DNA of 64,000 nucleotides from JANNSX01 sp041397825 (GCA_041397825.1 JAWKVX010000003.1:372001-436000); one strand, 5' to 3'; numbered from the stretch's first letter, positions 18,097 to 27,571 are shown. Made by a program: numbers and translations. The notes: a model not told the origin generated them from the sequence alone.

Positions 18097-19455
18097 TCAG
18101 GCCGCCTTGCTCTGCAGCCCCGCGTAAACCGCGTCGAGCGTCCTCTTGAGGATTTGGAACAGCTCCTCGATCTCGGCCGGTTTAATGATGAAGGGTGGGG
18201 CGAGCACGATCGAGGCGCCGAGCGGCCGACAGATCAGGCCGTTCCGCAGTGCCTCGCTCGCTACCCGTTCGCTGACGTCGAGCGCGCCGTCGAAGGGTTG
18301 CTTGGTGCGCTTGTCGGCGACCATCTCGAGCGCGCCCATCAGGCCGATGCCTCGCGCCTCGCCGACCATCGGATGACTGCCCATCGCGCACAGGCGTTCC
18401 TGGAATAGGGGGGCCACGCTCCTCACGTTCTCGAAAGCGCCCGCCTCGATCTCGTCGAGCGCCGCCATAGCGATGGCGCAACCGACCGGATGCGAACCGG
18501 TCGTGAAGCCGTGCGGCACCTCCTCGATCGGTGCGCAGGCCTTCTCGACCCGCCTCGTCATCTCCTTCGAGAGGATGATGGCTCCCATCGGGAAGAAGCC
18601 GGCCGTGATGACCTTGGACGCCACGACCATGTCGGGCTCTATTTCATATTTTTGCGAGCCCCAGAATTCACCCGTGCGTCCGAAACCGCAGATCACCTCG
18701 TCGGCGATGAGCGGAATGCCGTAGCGGCGGAGCACCTTCTGCATGGCCGGGAAGTAGCCCTTGGGCGGCGGGATGACACCACCCGCGCCCAGCACTGGCT
18801 CGGCGATGAAGCCGGCGAAAAGATCGGGGCCGGTGTTGCGGATGGTCTGCTCGAGCTCGAGGGCGAGCCGCTGGCTGAACTGCTCCTCCGTCTCGCCGTC
18901 GAGCGCCTCGCGCCAATGGTGCGGGGCGGTCAGATGGACGACTTCCCGCATGGGCAGTCCGCTCGCCGTTCTGACATAGTCCTTGCCGGTCAGACTCGAG
19001 GTCATGATCGTCATGCCATGATAGCCGTTCTTGCGCGCGAGCATCAGCCGGCGATGCGGCTTGCCTTCGGCCTCGGCAAGGATCCACAGTAGCTTGACGA
19101 CGCTGTCGTTCGCCTCTGAGCCCGAGTTCGCGTAGAAGACGCGATTGGCCTCCATGGGGGCGAGCTTGACGAGACGCTCGGAAAGATCGAGCGCCGACTG
19201 GCTGACGCGGCCGAAGAAGGCGTGATAGGCGGGAAGCCTGGCGTAGGCCTGCTGTGCCGCCTCGATCAGCCTCGGATTGTCGAAGCCGAGAACGACGTTC
19301 CACAGCCCGGAGTTGCCTTCGAGGTATTTCCGTCCCTGATCGTCATAGATGTAGATGCCCTCGCCGCGATCGACGATGACGGGACCTGTCTCCTGCAAGG
19401 TCGGGAGATGCGAGAAGGGGTGCAGGAATGCGCTCGGGTAGTTGCTCTTGGGCAT
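18097..19455 (-). CDS. Class III aminotransferase (omega-aminotransferase type)
   Basis: 452 residues. NSGSEANDSVVKLLW (~110-124) is the phosphate-binding region, NGYHGMT the ring-stacking region, ADEVICGFGRTG carries the Asp for the cofactor nitrogen (D252), and K281 in ASKVITAGFFPMGA is the Schiff-base lysine. Relatives transfer amino groups from beta-alanine, putrescine, taurine or aromatic amines to pyruvate or 2-oxoglutarate. It is the last gene of a minus-strand run with a polyamine-type ABC importer, FAD oxidase, GMC dehydrogenase and GST, which suggests an amine or amino-alcohol substrate. Convergent with the amidase, six bases apart. Confidence 0.92.
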   Translation of the reverse strand: MPKSNYPSAFLHPFSHLPTLQETGPVIVDRGEGIYIYDDQGRKYLEGNSGLWNVVLGFDNPRLIEAAQQAYARLPAYHAFFGRVSQSALDLSERLVKLAPMEANRVFYANSGSEANDSVVKLLWILAEAEGKPHRRLMLARKNGYHGMTIMTSSLTGKDYVRTASGLPMREVVHLTAPHHWREALDGETEEQFSQRLALELEQTIRNTGPDLFAGFIAEPVLGAGGVIPPPKGYFPAMQKVLRRYGIPLIADEVICGFGRTGEFWGSQKYEIEPDMVVASKVITAGFFPMGAIILSKEMTRRVEKACAPIEEVPHGFTTGSHPVGCAIAMAALDEIEAGAFENVRSVAPLFQERLCAMGSHPMVGEARGIGLMGALEMVADKRTKQPFDGALDVSERVASEALRNGLICRPLGASIVLAPPFIIKPAEIEELFQILKRTLDAVYAGLQSKAA

Positions 19456-19549
19456 GTCGAGACTCCATATGGATCATCAAATGCTAGCGCTTATGCCAGA
19501 AGCTGGATAGGGTCTCGAGGATGCCGTCCGTGCGCCATGGGTCCCATTT

Positions 19550-20254
19550 TCAAGGGCGTGCCGGGATCTCCAGCCCCCGCTTCACCGCAGGCCGCGTCAG
19601 GCCCCGCTCCAGCCACGCCGGGATACGCTTCAGCGCGCTGTAGTCGACGAGCTCTCCCGCACCGTAGAAGCCGATGAGGTTGCGGACCCAGCCCAGCATG
19701 GAAATGTCGGCAATCGTGTAGTCCTCGCCCATGATCCAGGAGCGACCGTCAAGCCGGGTCTCGAGGACGCTAAGGAGACGCTTCGATTCCGCGACGTAGC
19801 GCTGGAGCGGCCGCTTGTCTTCGTACTCCCGGCCGGCAAATTTGTGGAAGAAGCCGACCTGTCCGAATATCGGGCCGATCGAGGCCATCTGGAAGAACAC
19901 CCACTGGATGGTCTCGTACCTGCGGGTGGCCTCGCGTGGGAGGAGCTTGCCGGTTTTCTCGGCGAGATAGATCAGGATGGCGCCCGACTCGAAGAGGCCG
20001 GTCGGTTTGCCGCCCGGCCCGTCGGGATCGAGGATGGCCGGGATCTTGCCGTTCGGATTGAGCGACAGGAACTCCGGTGTCCAGGTCTCGTTCTTGCCGA
20101 TGTCGATGTAGTGGGGCTCGTAGGCAACGCCAGTCTCTTCGAGCATGATCGAAACTTTGACGCCGTTGGGTGTCGGCACCGAATAGAGCTGGAGCCGATC
20201 CGGATGTCGGGCGGGCCAGCGTCCGGCGATGGGAAAGTCTGTCAGCATAGACAT
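19550..20254 (-). CDS. Glutathione S-transferase family protein (YghU/disulfide-reductase-like)
   Basis: 234 residues. The thioredoxin-like N-terminal domain carries LQLYSVPTPNGVKVSIMLEETG, where Asn follows the glycine-side residues as in YghU/YfcG-type Nu-class enzymes. ESGAILIYLAEKTG is the conserved glutathione gamma-glutamyl site, and an alpha-helical C-terminal domain has the DYTIADISMLGW N-capping box. ATG 20254 is preceded by AAGGAG, eight bases away, so the upstream in-frame residues are discarded. Such enzymes reduce disulfide-type substrates or detoxify electrophiles; here it may protect against aldehydes or peroxide made by the neighbouring oxidases. Confidence 0.9.
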   Translation of the reverse strand: MSMLTDFPIAGRWPARHPDRLQLYSVPTPNGVKVSIMLEETGVAYEPHYIDIGKNETWTPEFLSLNPNGKIPAILDPDGPGGKPTGLFESGAILIYLAEKTGKLLPREATRRYETIQWVFFQMASIGPIFGQVGFFHKFAGREYEDKRPLQRYVAESKRLLSVLETRLDGRSWIMGEDYTIADISMLGWVRNLIGFYGAGELVDYSALKRIPAWLERGLTRPAVKRGLEIPARP

Positions 20255-20329
20255 GCCGTACTCCTTTGAGAGGCGGGATGGCCGGCCGCCAGTCGATTCT
20301 ATCCGACAATCCGTCCGCACCACCACCGG

Positions 20330-21970
20330 TCAGCCGGGCAATGGCACATCGGCAGCCGGCAGAGGTGGTCGCCCAAGGATCATGTCGGCCGCCTTCTCGG
20401 CGATCATGATGGTCGTCGCATTGGTGTTGGCACTGACGATGCTCGGCATGACGGAGGCATCGACGACCCGCAGTCCCTCGATGCCGTGTACTTTGAGCTG
20501 AGGATCGACGACCGCCATGCGATCATTGCCCATGGGGCAGGTGCCGACGAGGTGAAAATCACCCTCGACGGTAGCGTTGGCCCAGCTGTCGATCTCGCCG
20601 ACGCTTCTGACTTCGGGACCCGGCTCGAGCTCGCGGGCGCCGAGCGCGCGATAGGCCGGCTGGTGGGCCACCTCGCGGCCGATCTCGATCGAGCGGCGGA
20701 TCAGCTTGCGGTCGTGCTCGGTCGCGAGGAAGCCGGCGAGGATGCGGGGCGGCGCCGAAGGATCGGCGGAGCGGAGCTTCACCCATCCGCTCTTCTCGAC
20801 CCGCGCCGCGCCGATGCACATCGTGAAGCCGTGCCTCTTCGGGTCGATACTGCCGTCACGATTGGCGACGAAGGCGAGATACTGGATCTCGATGTCGGCG
20901 TGCGGCACCGAGTCGGTACTGCGAACAAGCGCGCAGGTCTCGACATTGTTGGTTGCGCCCGGGCCGCCATGCGTCGCCACCCAACGGGCTCCCGTCCACA
21001 GCATGCGGTCCGTACGAAGATATCGGCTCATCGAGATCGGCTTGTCGATGCCGTATTTCATGTAGACGACGGGATGGTCCTCGAGCCTGGCGCCGACGCC
21101 GGGCAGATCGGCGACGCAGCGGATGCCGTGTTGGCGAAGCTCGTCCGCTGGACCGAATCCCGACAGCATGAGCATTTGCGGTGAGTTGGTCGCACCGGCC
21201 GAGAGGATGGTTTCGCGCGTCGCCCTCGCCTTGATGGTCTCGCCGCCGCGCCGGTAGGTGACGCCGCCGACGCGATTGCCCTCGACGATGAGGCCGAGCG
21301 CGAGCGCCCGGTCGGCGACGGTCAGGTTACGGCGGCCGGGATTGGCGCGGATATAGGCGTGCGCGGTCGAAGCCCGCTGGCCACGGTCGACATTCATCTG
21401 GAAGGCGGCGAAGCCTTCCTGCACGGCCGCATTGATGTCGTCCGAGGTACCGTAGCCGGCCTGCTGGCCGGCCTCGAGGAACGCCGTGTAGAGCGGGCTC
21501 GCAAGGTCGCCCTTGCGCACCTTGACCGGCCCGCTGCCGCCGCGATAGGCCGTCTCACCACCTTCCCAGGACTCGAGCCGCTTGAAATAGGGCAGGACCT
21601 CGCGCCAAGACCAGCCTGTCGCGCCTTCTCTCACCCAACGCTCGAAATCGAGCGCGTGGCCGCGGATGAAGCACATACCGTTGATCGACGACGAGCCACC
21701 GAGGACCTTGCCGCGCGGCTGGAAGATGCGTCGGCCGCCAAGCGTCGGCTCCGGCTCGCCCTCGTAGTTCCAGCTGAACCGGGCATCGCGCCATACGAGG
21801 CCGAATGCCGCCGGCATCTCGACCCGCCAGTAGTCGAGCCAGTTGCCGCGGCTGGCGCCGGCCTCGAGCAGCAGCACAGAGATCGACGGATCCTCGGCGA
21901 GGCGGGCGGCGAGGGTCGCGCCGGCCGAGCCGCCGCCAACGATGATGTAGTCGTACTCGGCTTCCGGCAT
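20330..21970 (-). CDS. GMC-family FAD oxidoreductase (choline dehydrogenase-like)
   Basis: 546 residues. N-terminal FAD-binding YIIVGGGSAGATLAARL, GMC signature 1 around RGKVLGGSSSINGMCFIRG (~85-103), signature 2 SAGATNSPQMLMLSG, the active-site histidine in FHLVGTCPMG, and the C-terminal NTNATTIMIAEKAADMI. No signal peptide. It oxidises a primary alcohol to an aldehyde, as BetA does with choline. It lies 42 bases after the ABC ATPase within the minus-strand catabolic operon, so the imported compound is plausibly an amino-alcohol or becomes one. BetA identity is not claimed because no betB or betI is nearby. Confidence 0.92.
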   Translation of the reverse strand: MPEAEYDYIIVGGGSAGATLAARLAEDPSISVLLLEAGASRGNWLDYWRVEMPAAFGLVWRDARFSWNYEGEPEPTLGGRRIFQPRGKVLGGSSSINGMCFIRGHALDFERWVREGATGWSWREVLPYFKRLESWEGGETAYRGGSGPVKVRKGDLASPLYTAFLEAGQQAGYGTSDDINAAVQEGFAAFQMNVDRGQRASTAHAYIRANPGRRNLTVADRALALGLIVEGNRVGGVTYRRGGETIKARATRETILSAGATNSPQMLMLSGFGPADELRQHGIRCVADLPGVGARLEDHPVVYMKYGIDKPISMSRYLRTDRMLWTGARWVATHGGPGATNNVETCALVRSTDSVPHADIEIQYLAFVANRDGSIDPKRHGFTMCIGAARVEKSGWVKLRSADPSAPPRILAGFLATEHDRKLIRRSIEIGREVAHQPAYRALGARELEPGPEVRSVGEIDSWANATVEGDFHLVGTCPMGNDRMAVVDPQLKVHGIEGLRVVDASVMPSIVSANTNATTIMIAEKAADMILGRPPLPAADVPLPG

Positions 21971-22012
21971 GCCGAACGCTCCCGTGTCTTGCGGCGCCGT
22001 CGGAGACGACGT

Positions 22013-23086
22013 TCAGCCCTTCAACACGACATTGGCCTCCTTGGGCCAGTGCAGCGCGACAGAGCTGCCCTTCGCAAAGCGCATCCCGGCGACCCCGCGC
22101 GCCTCCTGGCAGCGCATGATCTGCCCGTTGCCGAGCTTGACCCAATAGACGATGCGGTTGCCGATGAAGGCCCGATCCTCGACGGCACCGCAGATTGGCT
22201 GCGACTGGCCGGCCGCCACAGCGCTGAGCGCGATCTGCTCTGGGCGCACAGAGACCTTCACGGCGTCACCTGCGGTGAAGCTCTTGTTGGCGATTGCCAG
22301 TTCGCAGATGCCGATATCACACCGAGCGGAAGCACCATCTGCCGCGACGATCTTGGCGGGCAGCAGGTTGGTGTCGCCCAGGAACTCCGCGGCAAACAGG
22401 CTTTCCGGCGCCGCATACATCGTATCCGGCGAGCCGATCTGCTCGATGCAGCCCTTGTTCATGAGCACGATCCGGTCGGAAAGCATCATCGCCTCGTCCT
22501 GGTCGTGCGTCACATAGATGAAGGTGGTGCCGGTCTCGATATGGATGCGCTTGAGCTCGGTCAGCATGTGCTGGCGGATCTTGAGATCGAGGGCCGCGAG
22601 CGGCTCGTCGAGCAGCAGCACGGCCGGCCGGTTGACGAGCGCACGCGCCAGCGCGACGCGTTGCGACTGGCCCCCCGAAAGCTGGGTGATCCAACGATCG
22701 GCCAAGTCTTGCATCTGGACAAGACCTAGGATCTTCCGCACCTCCTCGGTGATCTCAGCCCTGGGCATTTTCTTCAGCCGGAGTCCGAAGGCGATGTTGT
22801 CGAACACATCGAGATGGGGGAACAGCGCGTAGCGCTGGAACACCATGTTGACGGGGCGGCGCTCTGGCGGAATGCCGCGCATGTCCGCGCCACGAATTCT
22901 GATGCTGCCGGTCGTCGGCTCCTCGAAGCCGGCGACGATTCTCATGAGCGTGGTCTTGCCGCAGCCGGAGGGCCCGAGCAGGGTCAGGATTTCACCTTCC
23001 TCGACCTCGAGATTGATCTCCTGGAGCGCTTGGACGCTGCCGAACGACTTCGTGATCCGGTCGAGCTTGACGATCTCTTGCGTCAT
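22013..23086 (-). CDS. ABC importer ATPase, spermidine/putrescine (PotA) type
   Basis: 357 residues. Walker A GPSGCGKT (38-45), Q-loop FQRYALFPH, signature LSGGQ (136-140), Walker B LLLDEPLAALD, H-loop THDQDEAM, and a C-terminal TOBE-like domain (~280-350). Members drive uptake of polyamines, putrescine, opines, iron or other small cations and amines. Its ATG overlaps the stop of the PotC-type permease. Two permeases and a binding protein lie immediately upstream. Confidence 0.94.
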   Translation of the reverse strand: MTQEIVKLDRITKSFGSVQALQEINLEVEEGEILTLLGPSGCGKTTLMRIVAGFEEPTTGSIRIRGADMRGIPPERRPVNMVFQRYALFPHLDVFDNIAFGLRLKKMPRAEITEEVRKILGLVQMQDLADRWITQLSGGQSQRVALARALVNRPAVLLLDEPLAALDLKIRQHMLTELKRIHIETGTTFIYVTHDQDEAMMLSDRIVLMNKGCIEQIGSPDTMYAAPESLFAAEFLGDTNLLPAKIVAADGASARCDIGICELAIANKSFTAGDAVKVSVRPEQIALSAVAAGQSQPICGAVEDRAFIGNRIVYWVKLGNGQIMRCQEARGVAGMRFAKGSSVALHWPKEANVVLKG

Positions 23087-23883
23087 GTCGCCGTTCCCTC
23101 GATTGCCTGGCGGCCAATGATCTTACGCCTGCGCCGCCACCAGCCCAGCACTGCGAAGGTTAGGATCAACAACAGAACGCTCGCCAGTGCCAGGACAGAG
23201 GCGGCGTTGATGATGGGTGTTGCGGTGCGCCGCAGGCTCGACCAGATCGCGAGTGGCAGAGTGCTCTCCGAGCCGCTGACGAACACCGTGATGATGACCT
23301 CGTCGAACGAGATAGCAAACGAAAGGATCGCCGCACCTATCAGCGTTGGTGCAATGATCGGCAAGGTCACGAGCCGGAAGGCATTCCACGGCGTCGCTCC
23401 CAGATCACGTGCCGCCTCCTCGAGGGAGAGGTCGAAATACTCGAGACGCGAGCGAGATGCCTCGATAAAGAAGGGCAGCATGATGAGGATGTGTGCGATT
23501 GTAACCGTCTTGAGCGTCCGTTCCATGCCGATCTGGCCGAAGAAGGTGAGCAGCGCGATGCCGATGAAGAGGCCAGGCAGGGCAATGGGGGCGAAGGTGA
23601 GGAAGCCGAGCGCCTGCTTCGGCCAACCCTTGAGGCGGGCCAGCGCGATTGCCACCAGCGAGCCGACCACGGTCGTCACAAGCGTCGACGTGAAGCCGAC
23701 GATCAGGCTGAACTTGAAGCTCTCGACGAAGACGTGATCGGCAAAGAAGGCGCGATACCAGGTGAGGCTCAGTCCCTCCATGGGAAACGTCATGGCGCCG
23801 GAGGAATGGAAACTGAAGAGGGCAATGAAGAAGAGTGGACCGAAGAGCACGACCACGTAAAGGATCACATAGGCTCTGAGCAT
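23083..23883 (-). CDS. ABC importer permease, PotC type
   Basis: 266 residues, six predicted membrane helices beginning with YVILYVVVLFGPLFFIALFSF. The permease EAA loop reads EEAARDLGATPWNAFRLVTLP. Start at ATG 23883 with GAGG upstream; the longer in-frame extension is not protein-like. Lies 11 bases after the PotB-type permease and overlaps the ATPase start. Confidence 0.92.
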   Translation of the reverse strand: MLRAYVILYVVVLFGPLFFIALFSFHSSGAMTFPMEGLSLTWYRAFFADHVFVESFKFSLIVGFTSTLVTTVVGSLVAIALARLKGWPKQALGFLTFAPIALPGLFIGIALLTFFGQIGMERTLKTVTIAHILIMLPFFIEASRSRLEYFDLSLEEAARDLGATPWNAFRLVTLPIIAPTLIGAAILSFAISFDEVIITVFVSGSESTLPLAIWSSLRRTATPIINAASVLALASVLLLILTFAVLGWWRRRRKIIGRQAIEGTAT

Positions 23884-23894
23884 CGGATTTCGCC

Positions 23895-24755
23895 TCAGTG
23901 AAAGCGGCGATGGGGCGCAAGCCGGCCGGCGCGGAGCAGTGCGATCAGCACGACATAGATCAACGCGAAGATGGCAAAAGCGATAAAGGCCATTGCGGCT
24001 CCGAAGGGCCAATTGCCGGTGGCTCGAAACTGGTTCGAGATCAGAAGGCCGACGGTCATGCTGTTGGTGCCACCCAAGAGCTGGGGCGCGATATAATCGC
24101 CCGACGCCAGGATCAACGTGAACATGAAGGCGCTGACGAGACCACGATGGATCATCGGCACGATGACTTTCAATAGAATGGCGACGGGCCCAGCTCCGAG
24201 ATCGCGCGCAGCCTCCAGATATTCCGATTTGACGTCGCGCAGTGCCGACAGCAGCAGGAGCAGCGTGAACGGCATGAAAATGTGGACTAGGGCGATAACC
24301 ACGGACACGGGGTTGTAGAGGATGAACTCGAGGGGCTGGTCGATGAGGCCGAGCTGCATCAGTGTCGAGTTGATCAGTCCGTTGGAGCCGAGGATCATGC
24401 GCCAGCCGTAGATGCGGACGAGATAGCTCGTCAGCCAGGAGGCGAGCACCAGGTATAGGAGCAGGTTCCCTTTGCTCCGGTAGGCAATGTACATCGCAAC
24501 GGGGAAACTAGCCGCCACCGAGAGGACGGCCGTGATGAGCCCGATCTTCAGGCTGAGCCACGCGACGATCCAAAAGCCCTTGCTGGACAGTGCGCGAATG
24601 TAGTTGTCGAAGACGAAATCCGGAATCGGGATGAAGGCTTTGGAGCGAAAGAAGCTGTAGATGAAGAGCAGAACGGTCGGAACGACGAAGAAGATGATGC
24701 TGTAGATGAACGACGGCGACGCGAGTAGCAGCCCCATCCTCTGTTGCCGGTCCAT
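23895..24755 (-). CDS. ABC importer permease, PotB type
   Basis: 286 residues with six membrane segments (first: SIIFFVVPTVLLFIYSFF). The EAA loop EYLEAARDLGAGPVAILLKVIVP is present. Start at ATG 24755 (MDRQQRM) behind a GGGCGGGG stretch. It forms the channel heterodimer with the PotC-type permease. About 100 bases separate it from the binding-protein gene upstream. Confidence 0.92.
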   Translation of the reverse strand: MDRQQRMGLLLASPSFIYSIIFFVVPTVLLFIYSFFRSKAFIPIPDFVFDNYIRALSSKGFWIVAWLSLKIGLITAVLSVAASFPVAMYIAYRSKGNLLLYLVLASWLTSYLVRIYGWRMILGSNGLINSTLMQLGLIDQPLEFILYNPVSVVIALVHIFMPFTLLLLLSALRDVKSEYLEAARDLGAGPVAILLKVIVPMIHRGLVSAFMFTLILASGDYIAPQLLGGTNSMTVGLLISNQFRATGNWPFGAAMAFIAFAIFALIYVVLIALLRAGRLAPHRRFH

Positions 24756-24854
24756 TCGCCCCGCCCTGCAAGTTCCATCGCGGCCTGACGCCAAACAGTG
24801 GCGCAATCCCCGGACCAGGGATTGCGCCACCCATCGCCTCTACGCTGTATCAGC

Positions 24855-26036
24855 TCAGATACCCGTCTTGAAGTCCTCGTAGGCGCGAACCCACTCGTCA
24901 TAGGTCGCGAACTCGGTGGACTCGCGCGGCGGGATGCCGAGCATCGGAGCGCTCTTGAAGACGCTGTCGAGATCATTGTAGTCGAACAGGGCCCGAGTGG
25001 CCTCGTCGAGCAGAGGGACCGCGCCTTTGGTCACGACACCGGTCACGGCGCGATTGGCGAGGCTCGCCTGAGGGGCGGCGGCCAGCGTCTCGTTGATGTA
25101 GGCGAGCGCCGTATCCCGGTTCTTGGCGGTCTTCGGCGTGAACCAGGCGTCGCACCACATGACCGCACCCTCTTTCGGGATGACGTAGTCGGTCTTGACG
25201 TTCTGCTTGGCCGTCTCGAACGGGATGCCGGACCAGACGTTGAGGCAGGCGGCAATATCGCCCGAGACCAGCATCGAGATGACGTCGCCGTTGGATGCGG
25301 CGAAGGACTTGCACTGGTCGCGGTAGGGCTTCATGCCTTCCCACAATGTCGCAAGCTCCTCCTTTGTCACATTGGGGTACTTGCCGGGGACGCCGCCCAT
25401 GATTGCCGCCGTCGGCCAGGTGCCGGTGTTGTCGTCGATGATGGTGATCTTGCCCTTGAGCTCGGGCTTCAGCAGATCGGCATAGGACGTCGGCCTCTCC
25501 ATCATCGCCGGGTTGTAGACCAGCGAGTTGAGACCCCAGGTGAAGGGGATGCCCCACTGCGTGTTGTTCCAATACCAACGCTCGCCCTGGTAAAACCCAG
25601 CGAAGATGTCGTTGGCGTTGTAGTTCGGCACCTTGGAGACGTCGATCGGCTCGATAATTCCCAGCTCCTCGGCGTAGAACTTGTTGTAGGCCTGATTGTA
25701 CTCGGTGAGGTCGAGTGCGACAGGGCTGCCACCCACGAGCTTGCCCTGCACGTCGTCCTGCGTCGTCATCGTCGAGTTCTTGGCGGTGACACCGTTCTTC
25801 TCCCGCCACTCCTTCAACTCGGGCTCCATGTCGAACCCTTCCCAGGTGAACAAGCTCACCTCGCCGCCGATGTCAGCGCGCGCGGTACCCGGAATGAACG
25901 GGCCGAGCGCGAGCGCTCCGGCAATGGCTGCGCCCCCCTGTAGCAGATGACGGCGGTTCAGCGTCGACAGCAGCTCGAAATTGCCGTCTGCGGCGGCCTT
26001 GATCTCCTCGTGCGTCCAAATCCGTCTCACGGCCAT
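24855..26036 (-). CDS. Periplasmic substrate-binding protein, spermidine/putrescine (PotD) type, Tat-like signal
   Basis: 393 residues. The N-terminus is unusual: about 27 polar residues precede NRRHLLQGGAAIAGALALG, a twin-arginine-type signal, with probable cleavage after TARA. The mature part has the family pattern: VSLFTWEGFD, LDLTEYNQA, IPFTWGLNSLVYNP, GKITIIDDNTGTWPTAA, and SGDIAACLNVWSG where PotD has its ligand-coordinating aspartates and aromatic residues. It binds a cationic small molecule for the PotABC-like transporter. Its promoter carries one of the island-wide operator elements (26131-26147), so import is likely induced with the pathway. Confidence 0.92.
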   Translation of the reverse strand: MAVRRIWTHEEIKAAADGNFELLSTLNRRHLLQGGAAIAGALALGPFIPGTARADIGGEVSLFTWEGFDMEPELKEWREKNGVTAKNSTMTTQDDVQGKLVGGSPVALDLTEYNQAYNKFYAEELGIIEPIDVSKVPNYNANDIFAGFYQGERWYWNNTQWGIPFTWGLNSLVYNPAMMERPTSYADLLKPELKGKITIIDDNTGTWPTAAIMGGVPGKYPNVTKEELATLWEGMKPYRDQCKSFAASNGDVISMLVSGDIAACLNVWSGIPFETAKQNVKTDYVIPKEGAVMWCDAWFTPKTAKNRDTALAYINETLAAAPQASLANRAVTGVVTKGAVPLLDEATRALFDYNDLDSVFKSAPMLGIPPRESTEFATYDEWVRAYEDFKTGI

Positions 26037-26130
26037 GTGCGAACCTCCCTGGGGTTGCGTCGAGCTGATGCTCGGCTCTGCTTTTCCGCCTTGCTCCGTA
26101 TCGGCCGATCAGAGCCGGCCGTCGGCTTCA

Positions 26131-26159
26131 ATCATATGATGTCTGACCGCCGCTGACAA
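26131..26159 (-). promoter_or_regulatory. Promoter plus GntR-type operator (site A) for the PotD operon
   Basis: Minus strand: TTGTCA (-35, 26159-26154), 17-base spacer, TATGAT (-10, 26136-26131), giving an ~88-base leader to the binding-protein start. The -10 lies inside ATCATATGATGTCTGAC (plus-strand reading, 26131-26147), whose first ten bases are a perfect palindrome. The TATGATGTCTGAC part recurs exactly at 33750-33762. Proposed target of the GntR regulator at 27572. Confidence 0.65.
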
Positions 26160-26165
26160 TGCCGA

Positions 26166-27389
26166 TCAGATGATCGCTTCCTCGAGAAATGGCCGTTTGG
26201 CCGTCACCCTGTCGAAGCCCATCTCCGAGAGGTCGAGAGTGACGTAGCGGCCGTGCAGGATCAGCTCGGCGACGCCCCTCCCGACGGCCGGCGACTGCTG
26301 CAGGCCGTGGCCGGAGAAGCCGTTGACGAATATGAAGTTCCCGACCTCGCTGTGCGGGCCGATGATGGCGTTGTAGTCGAGCGTGTTGTAGTCGTAGTGG
26401 CACGACCAGAAGCGCTGCAGCTTGATCGCGTCGAATTGCGGGATGCGGTTGGCGATCGCCGGCCAGACGCGCTCCTCGAAATCCGCGTGCCGGGTCTCGT
26501 AGTCGTCGAGATCGGCTTCCGGATCCTGCGATTCAGGCGGTGAGTCTCCGCAGATGTAGAACTGCCCCTCCGGCCGGCAGAACGAGCCGGAGATATCGAT
26601 GACATGCGGCATCGGCCCTTCGACAGGTCGGCTGGCTGCAAACATGAAGATGTCTCGCTTGCGCCGCTCGACCGGAATGTCGAGCCCTGCCATGTTGGCG
26701 ATGATCCGGCCGCGTCCGCCGGCGGTGTTGACGAGGGTGCTGCAAGCGATCCGCTCGCCGGTTGCGAGTCTCACGCCGGTGATGCGATTGCTGTCGCGCT
26801 CCACTCCGACCACCTCATTGTCGATGTACTCGGCGCCTTGCTTCTTCGCCGCATATCGCAGGCCGTTGAGCAGGCCGACATTGTCGAACCAGCCCTCCGC
26901 CTCGGTCGCCCAGGAGGCTCCCCCCAGGTCGTCGACATTGGCCCAAGCAAATCGCTGCTTGATCTCGGCGGGCGTCAGAAAGATCGTGTGAGCGCCGAGT
27001 GCGCGCTGCATTTCGGCGCGTGCGCGGGCTTTTTCGGCGTGCTCCGGCCTCCAGCAGTAGAGGAAGCCGCGCTCCTTGAACTCGATGGCAGGCGCCACCT
27101 CGTTCTCGTAGTGCTTTTGCATGCGCTCGCGAAAGCCGCGGATGAAAGCGACGCCGAATTGACTGATCTGAACGTTGATCGGTTGCGAGAACTGCTGGCG
27201 GATGCAGCTTGCAGCGCGCGTGCTCGGTGCATAGTGATAGGTGCTGTCTCGCTCGACGACGAGCACGCGACCCTTGAAATCCGGACTGTCCGTCAGCCAA
27301 TAGGCGGTGGAGGACCCCATCACGGCACCGCCGACGATCACGACGTCGTAGGTGTCGCCACTCGGTGCCGCATAGGTGTTGGCTGCCAT
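26166..27389 (-). CDS. DadA/sarcosine-oxidase-like FAD-dependent amine oxidoreductase
   Basis: 407 residues. N-terminal FAD motif VVIVGGAVMGSSTAYWL (~16-32), VLVVERD for the ribose, STRAASCIRQQFSQPINVQIS typical of the DAO/sarcosine oxidase group, and a C-terminal GFSGHGLQQSPAVGRGVAELI FAD-contact segment. It oxidises a C-N bond of an amino acid or methylamine to an imine. No covalent-flavin assignment is attempted. Start at ATG 27389 with GGAG nine bases upstream. It diverges from gntR across a promoter region with operator site B and is followed by the PotD operon with its own promoter. Confidence 0.9.
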   Translation of the reverse strand: MAANTYAAPSGDTYDVVIVGGAVMGSSTAYWLTDSPDFKGRVLVVERDSTYHYAPSTRAASCIRQQFSQPINVQISQFGVAFIRGFRERMQKHYENEVAPAIEFKERGFLYCWRPEHAEKARARAEMQRALGAHTIFLTPAEIKQRFAWANVDDLGGASWATEAEGWFDNVGLLNGLRYAAKKQGAEYIDNEVVGVERDSNRITGVRLATGERIACSTLVNTAGGRGRIIANMAGLDIPVERRKRDIFMFAASRPVEGPMPHVIDISGSFCRPEGQFYICGDSPPESQDPEADLDDYETRHADFEERVWPAIANRIPQFDAIKLQRFWSCHYDYNTLDYNAIIGPHSEVGNFIFVNGFSGHGLQQSPAVGRGVAELILHGRYVTLDLSEMGFDRVTAKRPFLEEAII

Positions 27390-27437
27390 GGGATGCGGCT
27401 CCTTTCTTGCGGCGATTGCGACCGCGAGGTCCTCTTT

Positions 27438-27480
27438 TTGACCTCCGGTCGTCAACGGTGCTATGATATCATACAATTCA
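27438..27480 (+). promoter_or_regulatory. gntR promoter plus operator (site B)
   Basis: Plus strand: TTGACC (27438-27443), 18-base spacer, TATGAT (27462-27467), leader about 98 bases to gntR. The -10 starts a perfect 12-base palindrome TATGATATCATA (27462-27473), followed by CAATTCA. The last 13 bases (ATCATACAATTCA) recur exactly in the hyuA promoter (37960-37972). Because the element is symmetric it could also repress the divergent FAD oxidase gene. Autoregulation by the GntR protein is the likely reading. Confidence 0.7.
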
Positions 27481-27571
27481 CCTGCCACATTCGAAGCGAG
27501 TTGCCAAGATCGAGGCAAAGGAGTTCATTCAGCTCCCAACCAAATCGCCCGGAACGACCCGAAGGTGAGCA

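Noticed and set aside
19455..19490. TCCATATGGA plus GTCTCGAC upstream of the second aminotransferase as a sixth GntR operator
   Set aside because: It overlaps the ribosome-binding region and mismatches the spacing of the TATG-N4-C element; probably chance.
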